Assembly (NCBI GenBank): GCA_013397455.1 | Contig: VYZB01000533.1 | Span: 125,606-189,605, forward strand | Origin: Crotophaga sulcirostris | Taxonomy: Eukaryota; Chordata; Aves; Cuculiformes; Crotophagidae | Direction: 5' to 3' | Length of the DNA: 64,000 nt | Part shown: piece by piece, positions 1 to 12,000 of the stretch | Position numbering within the stretch: position 1 is the stretch's first letter | Layout of the letters: every line of letters starts with the position of its first letter | Position numbers and translations under genes: made by a program | Notes under the pieces: model-generated | The model's database searches: none | What the model was told of the DNA's origin: nothing | What the model saw: the letters and a program-made list of their open reading frames with translations, nothing else

Positions 1-37
1 CTTCTTTCATACTTTTCCTACTATCCTCCACAAACTC
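1..37 (-). CDS. SLC44A1: SLC44A1 coding exon 15, partial (from residue 617)
   Basis: After the acceptor TGTTTTTCAG the minus strand reads [12 protein letters not shown] and then one base of the next codon before the window ends. This is the expected C-terminal cytosolic tail (human begins EFVENSRKAMKE, from memory). About 20 residues, the stop and the 3' UTR should follow to the left. Mammals also use an alternative last exon, which would be outside the window. Confidence 0.93.
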
Positions 38-3000
38 CTGAAAAACAGTAATAAAAGCAAAAACTGCTTTCTCAGAGCGGAGTCCAAACATCAAATCTAA
101 AGACAAGACTTACAAGATGTAACTGCTCAAAATGTCAACACTACTTGTTCATCCCACTTCTCTTGCTCAGACTTGTCCACAGAGTACCAAAAGGCCTGGC
201 AAACAGCCACAAGGGTCTCCCTCATTTAACTGTGAAACCCTTATGTGCTAGGTGGCTGTCAAAAAATTAAAAACCCCAAACAAACCCAAACCAGAGATCC
301 CAGTTATTACATCTTATTATGTGAACTGTGTTTAATGTTAGAACTCCATTAAACAGGGGCACTTGCAGATGGTTACTTGCATGGTCTTGCTGATTCCTCT
401 AAACTGTCCAAATCCAAACTCTTCATTTTTTAAACCAGACCACAATTATCTATTCACAAAGATTTGCAAAGGTGCTAATTTAATATAATGAATTTTTTTC
501 TCTTAAACTTTTTTTCTCAAACATTCCATAGCATATTTCAGTAAACTTCTGCTGCTCGTGTTTTGTGATATCAACCGCTGACTAAAGAAACCCACAATGC
601 CTTTATGACTTATCTGTTCTGCCTTCTAAGCGAACATGCTGCATTTTACTCTTACTTTGTGCCGAAAAGCAACCCTTCAGCTATTGTTTTATTTCTTATA
701 TAGTCTAGATTCTGTACTGTTCCACCAAAAATTTAATGTTAAATTCTTGGCATGGTTTTCCAAGAAGTAATCAGAAAAAAAATTATGCTAAGAAATCATG
801 AGAGTCTTCCTCTAGACCAGACATGGGTATACATTTTACAGGCACATACTCTATCTACGATTGTCACTTAAAACCATTGCCAAAAAAATTACTTAATCAA
901 CAACAAACTGAAGGGCTTCAGAAGCAGAATTTTTACCTCTTGATCTCTAGCTAGAGTGAACAGGGAATAAAATGGAAGAAACAAATAAGAATGGAATTGT
1001 GGGAAGGGCCTTCATATAGCATCTTGGCTCCTGGACAGAACATTAAACCTGTTGGTTTTTTGTATATGATAGACAGAGACACGTTATGGTTGCTGTCTGT
1101 CTGAAACAAGACAAACTCCAGTGCAGTCATTATCTATGTGTGGGTTATAACACTCTAATGATTCTTCTGTATCCCAAGAGAGATCCTTCTTGGGAAGGTA
1201 TAAAACCCAGGCTTTTACCCCTTGTTTTGCTTCTTCCTATTCTGCACAGTATCATTTACAAGAAATGATACTCAAGAGTATGATTCTGCAAGACGACTGC
1301 TCATCTGGCAGTCAGCAAATAGAAGCCAGTACCAGTGGCACTAAGGGAGGGACACATCATTACCTATTTGAAGCTCATCACATCACACTTTACTGCTCAA
1401 GCCATGAACAAGACAGCAAGACAACCCAGGTAAAAAAATTACCGTATTAAACTCAGCTTGTCAGTTCATTCCACTGCCGAAATAGCCATTATATGGAACC
1501 ACATTCTTAGGCTTAGCAAGGGGAAACTTACCATGAGAACTTTATCCATGTAGAATTCTCTCCCAGGGCTCCCATCATTGTATTTTGTGTCGATGGCAAA
1601 ACATAAGAAAAGGACATCAACAACCATTTCATAAATGGAAAGGAAGCAGTGAGCAACCAGGAATGCAAAAAGGCAGACAATGATTAGTGGGAGCACCCAG
1701 ATGGTGTAATCTCGTTGATAGTTCAACAACATAATCCCGGCCAAACCTGTACTGCAGACAATCAGGACCTGAAGAAGAAAACAGAAGACAACTCCAATGG
1801 CAGAAGCTTTTTGATATTTTTGGCTTTTTTTTTTTTTAACCTATGTGCTTCTTGCTCTTTCAGGGCTAGAACTAGAGGTAGATGCTAGTGGTAATGACGT
1901 CTTTCCCTCCCGGACTTCCCACATCCCCGTGGTAAATGACATTGCATTCATTTGTCCAGCATTGTAAATCAGAAGAGATGCAAACACATCCTTCAACACA
2001 AAAGTTATTTTTCAGAGCAAATTACATTTACATAATCAAAATTATATCCTGCTATCTTAATTGTAGTGTTATAGAATATTCCTGTAAAAAAGAACTGTAT
2101 CCTCTCACTTATAAACCCCCTGGAACCTGATGGTATCAATCAACCAATGTGCAATTTGTTTTTTCGGCTGGGGGGGCACAGGGAGAAGGTGGGGGAGGAA
2201 TGTGTGTTTTTCATTTTGCTAGTGGAAACAACCTCCAAGTTTGTGTCATCTCTGTCTCTCTACAGGGGAAAGTATATTAGAATTCACATGAGGCACTTCA
2301 TGCCACAGTCTCCACAGAACTATGCTGTGTGTGGGCCCTAACAGATACACCACTGAGTACCAGACTGGTTGATTTCATCTGGAGTACTACATTCAGTTCT
2401 GGAGTCCTCAGCACAGGAAGGACATGGATCTGCCAGAGGAAGTCCAGAGGAGGGACACAAAGACGCTCAGAGGGTTGGAGCACCTCCCCTGGAAGGACAG
2501 GCTGAGAGAGTTGGGGTTGTTCAGACTAGTGAAGAGAAGGCTCTGGTGAGACCTTACAGCAGCCTTCCAATACTTAACAGGGGCCTACAGAAAAGATGGG
2601 GAGGGGCTCTTTATCAGGAAGTGCAGTGACAGCATGAGGGGTAATGGTTTTAAGCTGAAAGAGAAGAGATTTAGATTAGCTATTAGGAAAACATTTTTTA
2701 CTGTGAGAGTGGTGAGGCGCTGGCACAGGTTGCCCAGAGAAGCTGTGGATGCCCCAGTCCCTGGAGGTGTTCAAGACCAGGCTGAATGAGGCTCTGAGCA
2801 ACCTGATCTACTGGGAAGTGTCCCTGCCCATGGCCAGGGGGTTGGACTCAGCTATCTTTAAGGGTCCGTTCCAACCAAAACCATTCTATGACTCTAAGAA
2901 TAACAAAAGTACCAAAACAATTGTTGTGGCCACTCAACATTTTGAGCATTTTTGAACCTATTATTATGAACTACAGCAAAACATGAAATTTTAAAATAGG

Positions 3001-6000
3001 TCACTTTTACTGTATTATGAAAATACCAGGTTGGATTGGTAGAGGAGATGGCTGGCAGCCTAGCACTGTTTTAGCTGATACTATTGTTTCATATGCTGCA
3101 ACTGTTTATTTTAACATTTCTGTCACTTGGACATTTCCCGAATAATTTGAAAGACAACTTTTCAGGGATATGTTTCCTAACACCTTTCAGATGCCTCCGC
3201 AGAACCACGCTATGCAATTTCATGGTCTCCCACCACCTGTATGTCTTCATTACATGTTTATTTCCCCTCACATCTTACTGACTTAATTACTGGCTTAAAA
3301 GTTCAGCCCCCTATACTCTGACTTAATAAAAGTAGAGGAATGTAATAAGGAAGAAAGTTCATTCCAAGAAGCATCAGAATGCTTAGGCACAGGTTATTTA
3401 ACTGAATTGGTGTTAACTGTTATACTAAATAACGGTACAAAATCCTTCAAAGGACAGGAATAATTCACTGCATTAAGTTTTCATGAAGTGTATGTTCGTC
3501 AGTTGAAAACCTAAAAAGCTGACTGACCACAGTGATTATTCTAGTCTCAGAGTAGAAAAATTAAAAATTCTCAGAGTAGAGATAAACTTAGTTTCTTAAA
3601 TTGCTGGTTCTTCATAGCAGACTTCTGTACTAACTTCCAGTCCAATTTTGTCATAAATGGTGATCAATAATGTGTCAATTTTCAACATAAAGCTGGAGAG
3701 CCCTTATTAAACAGAATTTAAAGGAAATGCTTCCTTTCATTACAATTCTAGGTTTTAACCACAAAACAAAAACTGGGAATTCTAATCACTTTTCTCTTGA
3801 CTCCCTAAAAATAAATTCATGCAAAAGATCCCATCATTTTCAGCCATTCCTTTCTAATTCCTTTTACCTAATGTGAGTGGATCATCTGTTTATCTGCCCT
3901 GTCCTGGACAGTCCCTTCTTGATACGATGCTGCTAGATGTGATGAAGTGCATGATAAAAACCAGGATTTTTATGACATTTTGATCTGGGGTACAAGGCAT
4001 TGCTAAGGAAAGCTTGCTACTACGTAGGTCTGTAAAAAACATGTACAGCAGACATACCTTTCCTAGAAACAGCATAAAATCCCCAACTGTGTTTATGGCA
4101 GCTACTCGCAAAGCATTTTCCACTAGAATAACAAAGGCATCCTTTGCTGAGGTGCAGAAGTTGGTGCTGTTGATAGCTGTGGCTGTATATGCATTCTGGG
4201 AAAAGGAGATTCGATTTATTCATGGAATGATCAGATATTTCGGGGGGGTGGGGAAGAAGGGGAGGATATAGCTTCTGAATGAATCTCTTAAGTCATACAA
4301 TTTTAATGAACAAAAATGCCCTTGAGAGCTGCTGAATCAAGCAGCAGGTACCAGGTGACAGAAGACTATATGAGGTAAGAGAATTACTAGTCTTCTCCCT
4401 TGCTCATCATTTATGCATTAACAGTTTTTTTCCAAAAAAAATGATTAAACCAAGTTTGCAGTTCCTCTGCAGCAGAAGTTGAGTAGTGGCAAAACTACAG
4501 CAATTAAGTAGTTAGAAAAACAATTCTGGAAATATAAAAGAGCTTGAGAGTCATAAAAGCCCACCAAGATAATTTCTAGATACTTCACTAGACTGCATTC
4601 AAGGTTAGCCAGGACAATATTGAAGGATTACATTGGGTTTTTTAAAATGCTTCCTTCCGATTTTGTTTTCTGCATTTCCACAAGCGAAAAAAATGAACAG
4701 CAGGAAAAAAGATATTAGAGAGATATGATATTTATAGGTACACTTAATACAGGTGGAACTTCAGATCACTGAAATCTATTTTACAAAGGGGTCTGACCAG
4801 CCAGTGTGTTGCAACTTGCAACTCTTTTTCCATATGGTAGATTAGGATGACAATTTGATGTTAACTACAGTTTTTCAATTGTGTGAAGCTTAAATATTAA
4901 ACTTAGAAAAGCTTCACTTTCTTCTCATAGCAAACATAATTTTAAAACTCAGAAGTAGTTTGACGGGGTGGACATAATGAGGAACATCTCCAAACACTGA
5001 ATAAATTATTATAAAGCTGAGATATCATGTTCACAAAGATGAATACTGGCTATTTTTCACCTTTGCAATGTAAATAAAGACCAGTGCAGGGATTTGCAGT
5101 GTAACTTCAGTAATATAGACAAGACTGAAGTACTGTCATTCAAGTTCAGTTCCAATATAATTACTTGTCAGTACAATAGAGGACAAGAGGACATGGATTC
5201 AACCTTCGTCAGGGGAGGTTTAGGTGTGATATTAGGAAAAAATTCTTCACTGATAGGGTCATTGGCCATTGGAATGCGCTGCCCAGGGAGGTGGTGTAGT
5301 CACCGTCCCTGGAGGTGTTTAAGAGGAGATTGGATGAGGCACTTAGTGCCATGGTTTAGATGATGGGTTGGTGTTGGTGTTAGTGTTACTGTCGGGTTAT
5401 AGGTTGGACTCTATGATCTCAAAGGTCCTTTCCAACCTTGTAATACTGTAATACTGTGATATTGTAATACTTCATTTGTCAGCCTCAGACTGCATTCTGG
5501 GAATATAAATACAATATCAGCCCTTTCTTCGATAAAACCTGAATATTGAAAATCTTACCTGATTTAAGTAGGTCAGGCACTTTTCTAGACACCAAAGGCA
5601 ACAGATGCAGGCTTTAAGCATACAGCGAGCACAAGCATTTTCCTGGGGAAGCACAGAATGGGGGAAATCAAAGATAAAGATAAAACCAACACATCTGATG
5701 AAAACAATAGTCCTTTCTGTTTCAGTAACTGATACTCAGTTCTGTAACTTAATCAGTCCCTCTCAGTCCCATGGTCCTTTAAAGAGCAAATATTCAAAAA
5801 CAAGACTTCCAGCCTGCCACACAGATTAAAATTAATCAGCTGTGAACACATAAGGCCTTGAGTTTCAGTAAGAAAATGGAACTATTTCTCTTACTTTTCC
5901 TTTCAGTTGTGTATGAATGTACATAAGAATCATTCGTGGTATCTTCACTAGTGTGATAATGAAAGATCCCTTTGCAACTGTTCCTAGGTGGTAACAAACA

Positions 6001-9000
6001 AGACGATTAACAGATGCCAGAATAGGAGTAAATGGCAGGTTCCTCTTCTCTCTGTTGAACAGAGAAAAAGGAAAAAGTAGAATTACATATGTATTATCAT
6101 TTAGAAGTGCTACAAATTCTCAATAACTTGCAAAAGGAATGTATTATCCATGTACTAGGTTTCAGGGTATATTGCTCACTTCACACTGACAGTCTGTGAA
6201 ACATACAGTTTTAGCTCTAATGTAGTAAAAGGAATATAATAAGGAAGTATTATGTCTTCAGGGTAGAGTCTTACTAGCAGCTGGTGCATTACCACTATTG
6301 TCAACTAGCAGTTTCTATAAAACCACATTTGATAGTGTGCAATTCAAAGCCTCCCAAAGAAGTGATAAACAAGGCTAACATTGTTCAGTTGGACAACCGA
6401 CAAACTTCCCCTTCTCTCCTGTTCTGTTGGAGGTTTTCTAACACTTCTGAAAGGATATTACTATCTTTATTTATTAGGTAAACTCATTTCTCAGATGTTT
6501 TGCATTTCTGACTTAGCGATTACATCCTCAAGAAATCAAGCAGTTAGTGCAAAAATAATTGCTGTTTTGGTTGTTGTAAACTGTGATGCTTATTTTGGAT
6601 TAAAATTAACTGTGTTCATGTAGTATACCATTTTAAAACCCCAAATTAACTTTACTTATTTATGCTAATGGTTTTGTTTTCACTGTTTGCTCTTTTTATA
6701 TTACACTTTTAAATTACAGATAGAAAAAAAGTAAATTCGAGTAATGTTGTTGTACGAATTGAAAAGTGGACATAAAGCAGCAGAAACTGCTAGCAATATC
6801 AACCAAGCATCTGGCCAGGAGACTGTCAATGAATGTACAGCTTGACATTGGTTCCAAAAATTTTGTAATGAAAATGAGAGGCCTGACGATGAGGAGGGTC
6901 ATGGATGTCCTTCTGTGGTAGACAACAACCAATTGTGGGCCATTATTGAAGTCGACCCACACAAATCAACTGGAGAGGTTGCAGATGAACTGAAGTTGAC
7001 CACTGAACAGTTGTTCAACATTTGCAAACTGGAAAATCAAAGCATCAACAGATGCTGCACAATCTGAACAAAAATATAAAATGTCTCCGAGCTTCTTTTG
7101 TGCAACAAAACGACCCATTTCTTCATCACATTGTGACATGTGACGGAACATGGATTCTATATGACAAATGATAGCATTCTATGCAGTGGCTGCACCAAGC
7201 TGAAGCACCAAAACACTTTCCCAAACCAAAGCTGCATCAAGAGGTTAAGGTCACTGATTGGTGGCTGGCAGTGGAATCATCCTCTACAATTTCTTGAAAC
7301 GTGGCAAAAGAAACCATCACAGCACAGAAGCATTGCCAGCAAATCGCCAACACGCACCAAGAACTGCAATGTTTATGTCCAGCACTGGTCATTGAAAAGA
7401 ATCAATTCTTCTCCATGACAGCACCCAACTGCACGTCTCACAAATGACTCTGCAGAAGCTACACAAACTGGACTACAAAACTCTACCTCACCTCGCTTAC
7501 CCACCAGACCTCTTTCTCATGAATTATCACATTTTCAAGCATCTCAACAAATTCCTGCAAAAGAAGGTTTTCCATAACCAAGATGCCTTTGAAGAATTCA
7601 TCAGTTCCAGGACTCAAGAATTCTATGTTCCTGGAATGAATAAACTTGTTTCTGGTTGGTAAAAACGCAGAGATTCTAATGGTTCTTATTTCAATTAATA
7701 GACTTGATTCTAAGCTGAGATATACGGCTTTAAAGCTGATGAGTAGAAAAGGCAATTATTTTTGCACCAATTTAAGATTAAGCCTTACATCAAGCTGGCA
7801 GTGTGGCTACAATGTTTTTAATGTATCAGATGAACGCTGACTTTCACACTTTTGAAAGGAATTTGCTCTTTTATTTATATTTATATAAACACTATATAAA
7901 TATTTATATATTTATATATATTTACATTTTTATTTATATTTCCTACCAAGGAAGCCACTTCCATTTGTCTCTCAAAGAAAAGCTATTCAACATTTAAAGA
8001 ATGGTTCCTCTTCTTTATTAGAAATATGAACATAATAAGCATATTAAAGGAACAAGTGCTAGTGCTCCTTAGCACAGGAGAAAGTTACTTTCATGTGAGT
8101 TTCATTCAAACAAGATAAAAAAGTAGAGTCTTCACTCCACGAAACCAAAATCTGTATAACTTAATCATGAGAAGTTAATGATTAAAAAAGGTTTACCCTA
8201 TATTTTCTTCCAATTAACTATTAGAGCTGTGGTGGGGGAAGCCATATTCTATTCCCTGTTGGGCACAATCACATAGAAGGTATCCAGACAACCTACCCAC
8301 TACATACGTAATAACTAAGGGCAGAGCAGAATACCTTTAAGTTTGTTACTGTTTGAGTCGAAAGGAATCCATCTGGCTAAAGTAAATAAGCAGTGAATAC
8401 ATATAAAACATTTCTCCATGGATAACTTCATCTCATTTGCTGTGAAAAGCTACGAGTATGCAAAATAATGGGGAAGTCTGAATTAATGCCCTTTCCTTTC
8501 TTACTAAGTAACTTTTCAGATTAGAATTGTACCTTAAAATGCAAAAAAAAAAAAAAGGATCACGATAGGGAGAAATGGGTATTTACTAACTTAAAATAAA
8601 ATTTCTGTTATTAAATGAAAGGATACAGTGTGAAGGTGAATGATTTTTCTTCTGAGTGACAGAAAACAAAAACTTACAGATGAAGCCTACACATTGCTAA
8701 GCAATCAATTTGAATGCAAAATTATCCTCTTTTCTCTGTATTTTCCTAGTTCTTAACTCAATTTAGTTTAATCATTCATAAGATTACATTCCTGTAACAT
8801 CTTATAATAACTTCATATATGTACTTCACTGGCATACTAGAGGATTTCATCATTAATAAAATAATAGAATTTCTGCCAGTACAGTAAATTAATTCCTTGC
8901 CTTTAACATAGTTTTAAAGATTAGAGGAGATAAGGAGTGACACGTGATTCAGATAACAATCTTATTTAAAAAGATAAACCAATTAAAACATTTGTGNNNN

Positions 9001-12000
9001 NATCTGCATATATTATTTAAGAACCCATTTTTAAAAACCCCAGAATCTTAAAAGCACATGGCAAAAATTTCACTAGAAATTTTTATTTATGATATTATTC
9101 ATATGCAGTTGTTCTTTTAAGAAATGTATCATGAACTACTAGATCGAGGATGACATGTGGAGAAGGTTCATCGTACAACAGTTTTACAAAACAGGTATTA
9201 GTGTACTTACTTGTTTTCCTTACTAAAATATCATCATAGTTTTGCTCTACATACCAAAATATAATACTTCAGATGACCAAAGTACCATTTATACTTATGA
9301 AAGACTAAAATAGCAGCATCTGATATCATTTTTTTTTCTGGAAAACTTGGGTGTTAAGCAGCTAAAATAAGAACTTTAATTTTCACTTATTTAAGGAAAA
9401 TCAGAAGCAATCTTAATTTCAAAGAAGTTTTCAAATACTAAAGACTAAAACCCCGAAGCTAAGTCTCAAGAGTCTGAAATCAGCTTCTTACCTATGTGAA
9501 GCAAAATTCTTATGCCTGAAGCTTGGTAAAACCATTGCTTAATAATTAGTATTGCCTTCTTGAACAGCTTGGAGACACATACAGAATAGCTAGTCCTAAA
9601 TATCAAGACTACTACCCATAACCATCAAAATACGTTCTTTTAGGATTTAGAAGGAGTCAATACAATTTAATTGTTGCCCAGCTTTCAGGACAGAAGCAAG
9701 TATCCTCCGCAAAAGCTCTGTCCATCATTATATTTGCTAATTCCATTACTAGGCTACCTATAAGAGAAGCATCTAAGTTGTCCTTACCTTGTAAAATAGT
9801 ATGTCACAACAGCCCCTGCTACTGTCATCTGCTGACAGGCTAGGATAAACTCGCTGATCCAGATGAGTCCCACTACATGGTACCACCACATGTATTTTAA
9901 CGGACCTACCATCCGAAATTCAACAAATCCTTCTTCATTTGGAACAGGAGTGCCTAGAAATAATGAGGGTAAAAAAGAAAACTGTGCTTATATTAAGTCA
10001 GAGAGAAGGAAGCATATGGTATTAGCAGCTTATAACCATCTACAGCAGAACCCCTCTAGCGTCTACTAATAGTTCTAAACATCATGTTTAGGAAGGTTGT
10101 TCGTAAGAAAGCTACAGCTTTTGAGACAATCAGTAAAATGGTATGTAAAAAAACAGTAAAAAATTCTGAGCATACTCAAAATTCTGCAAAACTTCTTTTA
10201 ATTTTTAGCTGCATGGTGAAAACTTCCAAAGCCAACCAACATCTAGTAGCAAAAAGTCCTACAAATAAACATAACAGAAGCCTGATTCATTCATTCTTGT
10301 CTGCTGCTCTGTTGATGTTATTCATACAGTGAGTCATAAACTTCATAGCTCCTTACATCTAGATGTAAACATTAACAATCACTTTTGTTTTCCTTATCTT
10401 AAGTCTTTGTGTACGTATTTCAACAAGGTATTTAAAGATATTTACAGATGGAAGGAGCAGCTTTAGAGATTCTAAACATATGATTTCATGTATTCAGAAA
10501 TACATTGACTCTTTCTTATATGAATAGCAATACCATGTATTGAGACTGACAGCACATGCCAGAACCCTCCCACGAGAAGCTCTGTTTCAATGTGTTAATC
10601 CACATTGAGATGTCATCTTACACAACAGTTACGTGAACAGCTGATGAGATTCAAAATACTGAAAGCAACATCACATGTATAAAATACTTACCTTGAAAAC
10701 CACTTTTGTCACTTAGCATTGACAGCACCTTCTCCACCTTCTTAGCTATGCTTTTACACTTAAATAAGAAAACTAGTATTTTCTTGTGAATAAATTGAAC
10801 TATTGAAATAATTTTGGTTTTAGTGAACAAGCACTTCATAAATGTAGGCTTCTTGTCATATGCAGATAATGTATACTTTTCAGTTCTCCTGATTTGGATT
10901 GAAAAAGATCTGGCCCCATTTGCACAAAGATTTTGTTTAACTGATCTCAGTGAAGATATTGAGTGCATATAAAGTTAAACGCAGAAGTTAGTCTTCCAGA
11001 ATCAAGGCCACTTGAAGAGTTCTGTCAGTTAAATATAATATCAACCTAAATTCTGCTATAAATCTAGACCCTGTGGTCTTTAACTCATAGTGGAACATGG
11101 GACAGAGACTTAACTCACTTTTCAGAGGCAAACACTTTCTGCATGTAATGAAAACTAAAAATTTCAACAGTAATGAGAACAATAATACATCAATTGCATT
11201 ACCTCCATCCCCAGCTAAGAATTAAGGCTGTGAAACAAAATATAGTTACCTTATATTATCATGAAACAGCTCTGTGACCTGAGACATTGCTACTTTTGGA
11301 TTGGCAGCAAACAATAAATTTCAAAATTCTAAGGTTTTAATAATGAATGATTGCATTGCCTACAACTTGCTGCAAAATAACCCAGACGCCTCCCACTTCA
11401 AAAAGCAGTGCTAGGTTTCTCTGCTGAAGTGACCAATATTTGTACAAATACAGTACTGACTAGTTCTAGAAGCTCTTGTTAGACCGTGAGCACAGACAGA
11501 CAAAGCTCTCATATTCTACGCTCTTCACAGCAGGCAGAGATTGAGAGTACACTGGCTAATCTCAGAATACAGTATACAAACAGGAGAAAAATCTCCCCAG
11601 TAATCCTGGAAAATGCTGGAATAATACTGGACACCTAAGTTATGAACAACTGAAAACTACTTCCAGTATATGTACATTCTAGGAGACACTAATTGTGTAC
11701 AACAGTGCTTTCATTACTATGTCTTCATTTGTGTGATTACCAGCTACAAAACACCACCTTTGAGATTAGCTGCATGATTAGGCTGTTTTTAACCTATTTG
11801 TGTAAAATTAGAGGGAATTACTTGAAAAATTGTTATAGTAGTCTTACTAATGGAGTCTTGTCATTTGCAACATGTCAACTTGCATCAAAACAAAAAGCTG
11901 GCCTAAAGCACAATGTAACATACTGGAAATGCAGTCACAAATGCAGAACTTTCCAGAAACAAGTGTTATGAAGTTACTGAAGCAGGTCAGAAAAGAAACA

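Larger units (their letters stand above)
6539..7775 (+). mobile_element. Mariner-family DNA transposon, degraded full-length copy (intron 10)
   Basis: Terminal inverted repeats are visible. The left end reads GTGCAAAAATAATTGC followed by TGTTTT. The reverse complement of the right end reads GGTGCAAAAATAATTGC followed by CTTTT. Between them lies a plus-strand mariner transposase remnant of the HSMAR2-like type: [13 protein letters not shown] N-terminus (SGHKAAETA near 6770), the first catalytic block [10 protein letters not shown] (7139-7168), a second Asp in HDS (7417-7419), and [12 protein letters not shown]. In the last motif the third Asp of the D,D34D triad is Asn (7522-7524). Several in-frame stops and frameshifts lie between. 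The 1.24-kb length fits a whole element. The TA target duplication is no longer clear on either side. Confidence 0.9.
6052..9787 (-). other. SLC44A1: SLC44A1 intron 10 (3.7 kb)
   Basis: Contains the mariner element, the adjacent AT-rich repeat and the 5-base N run; the rest is plain. Confidence 0.93.
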
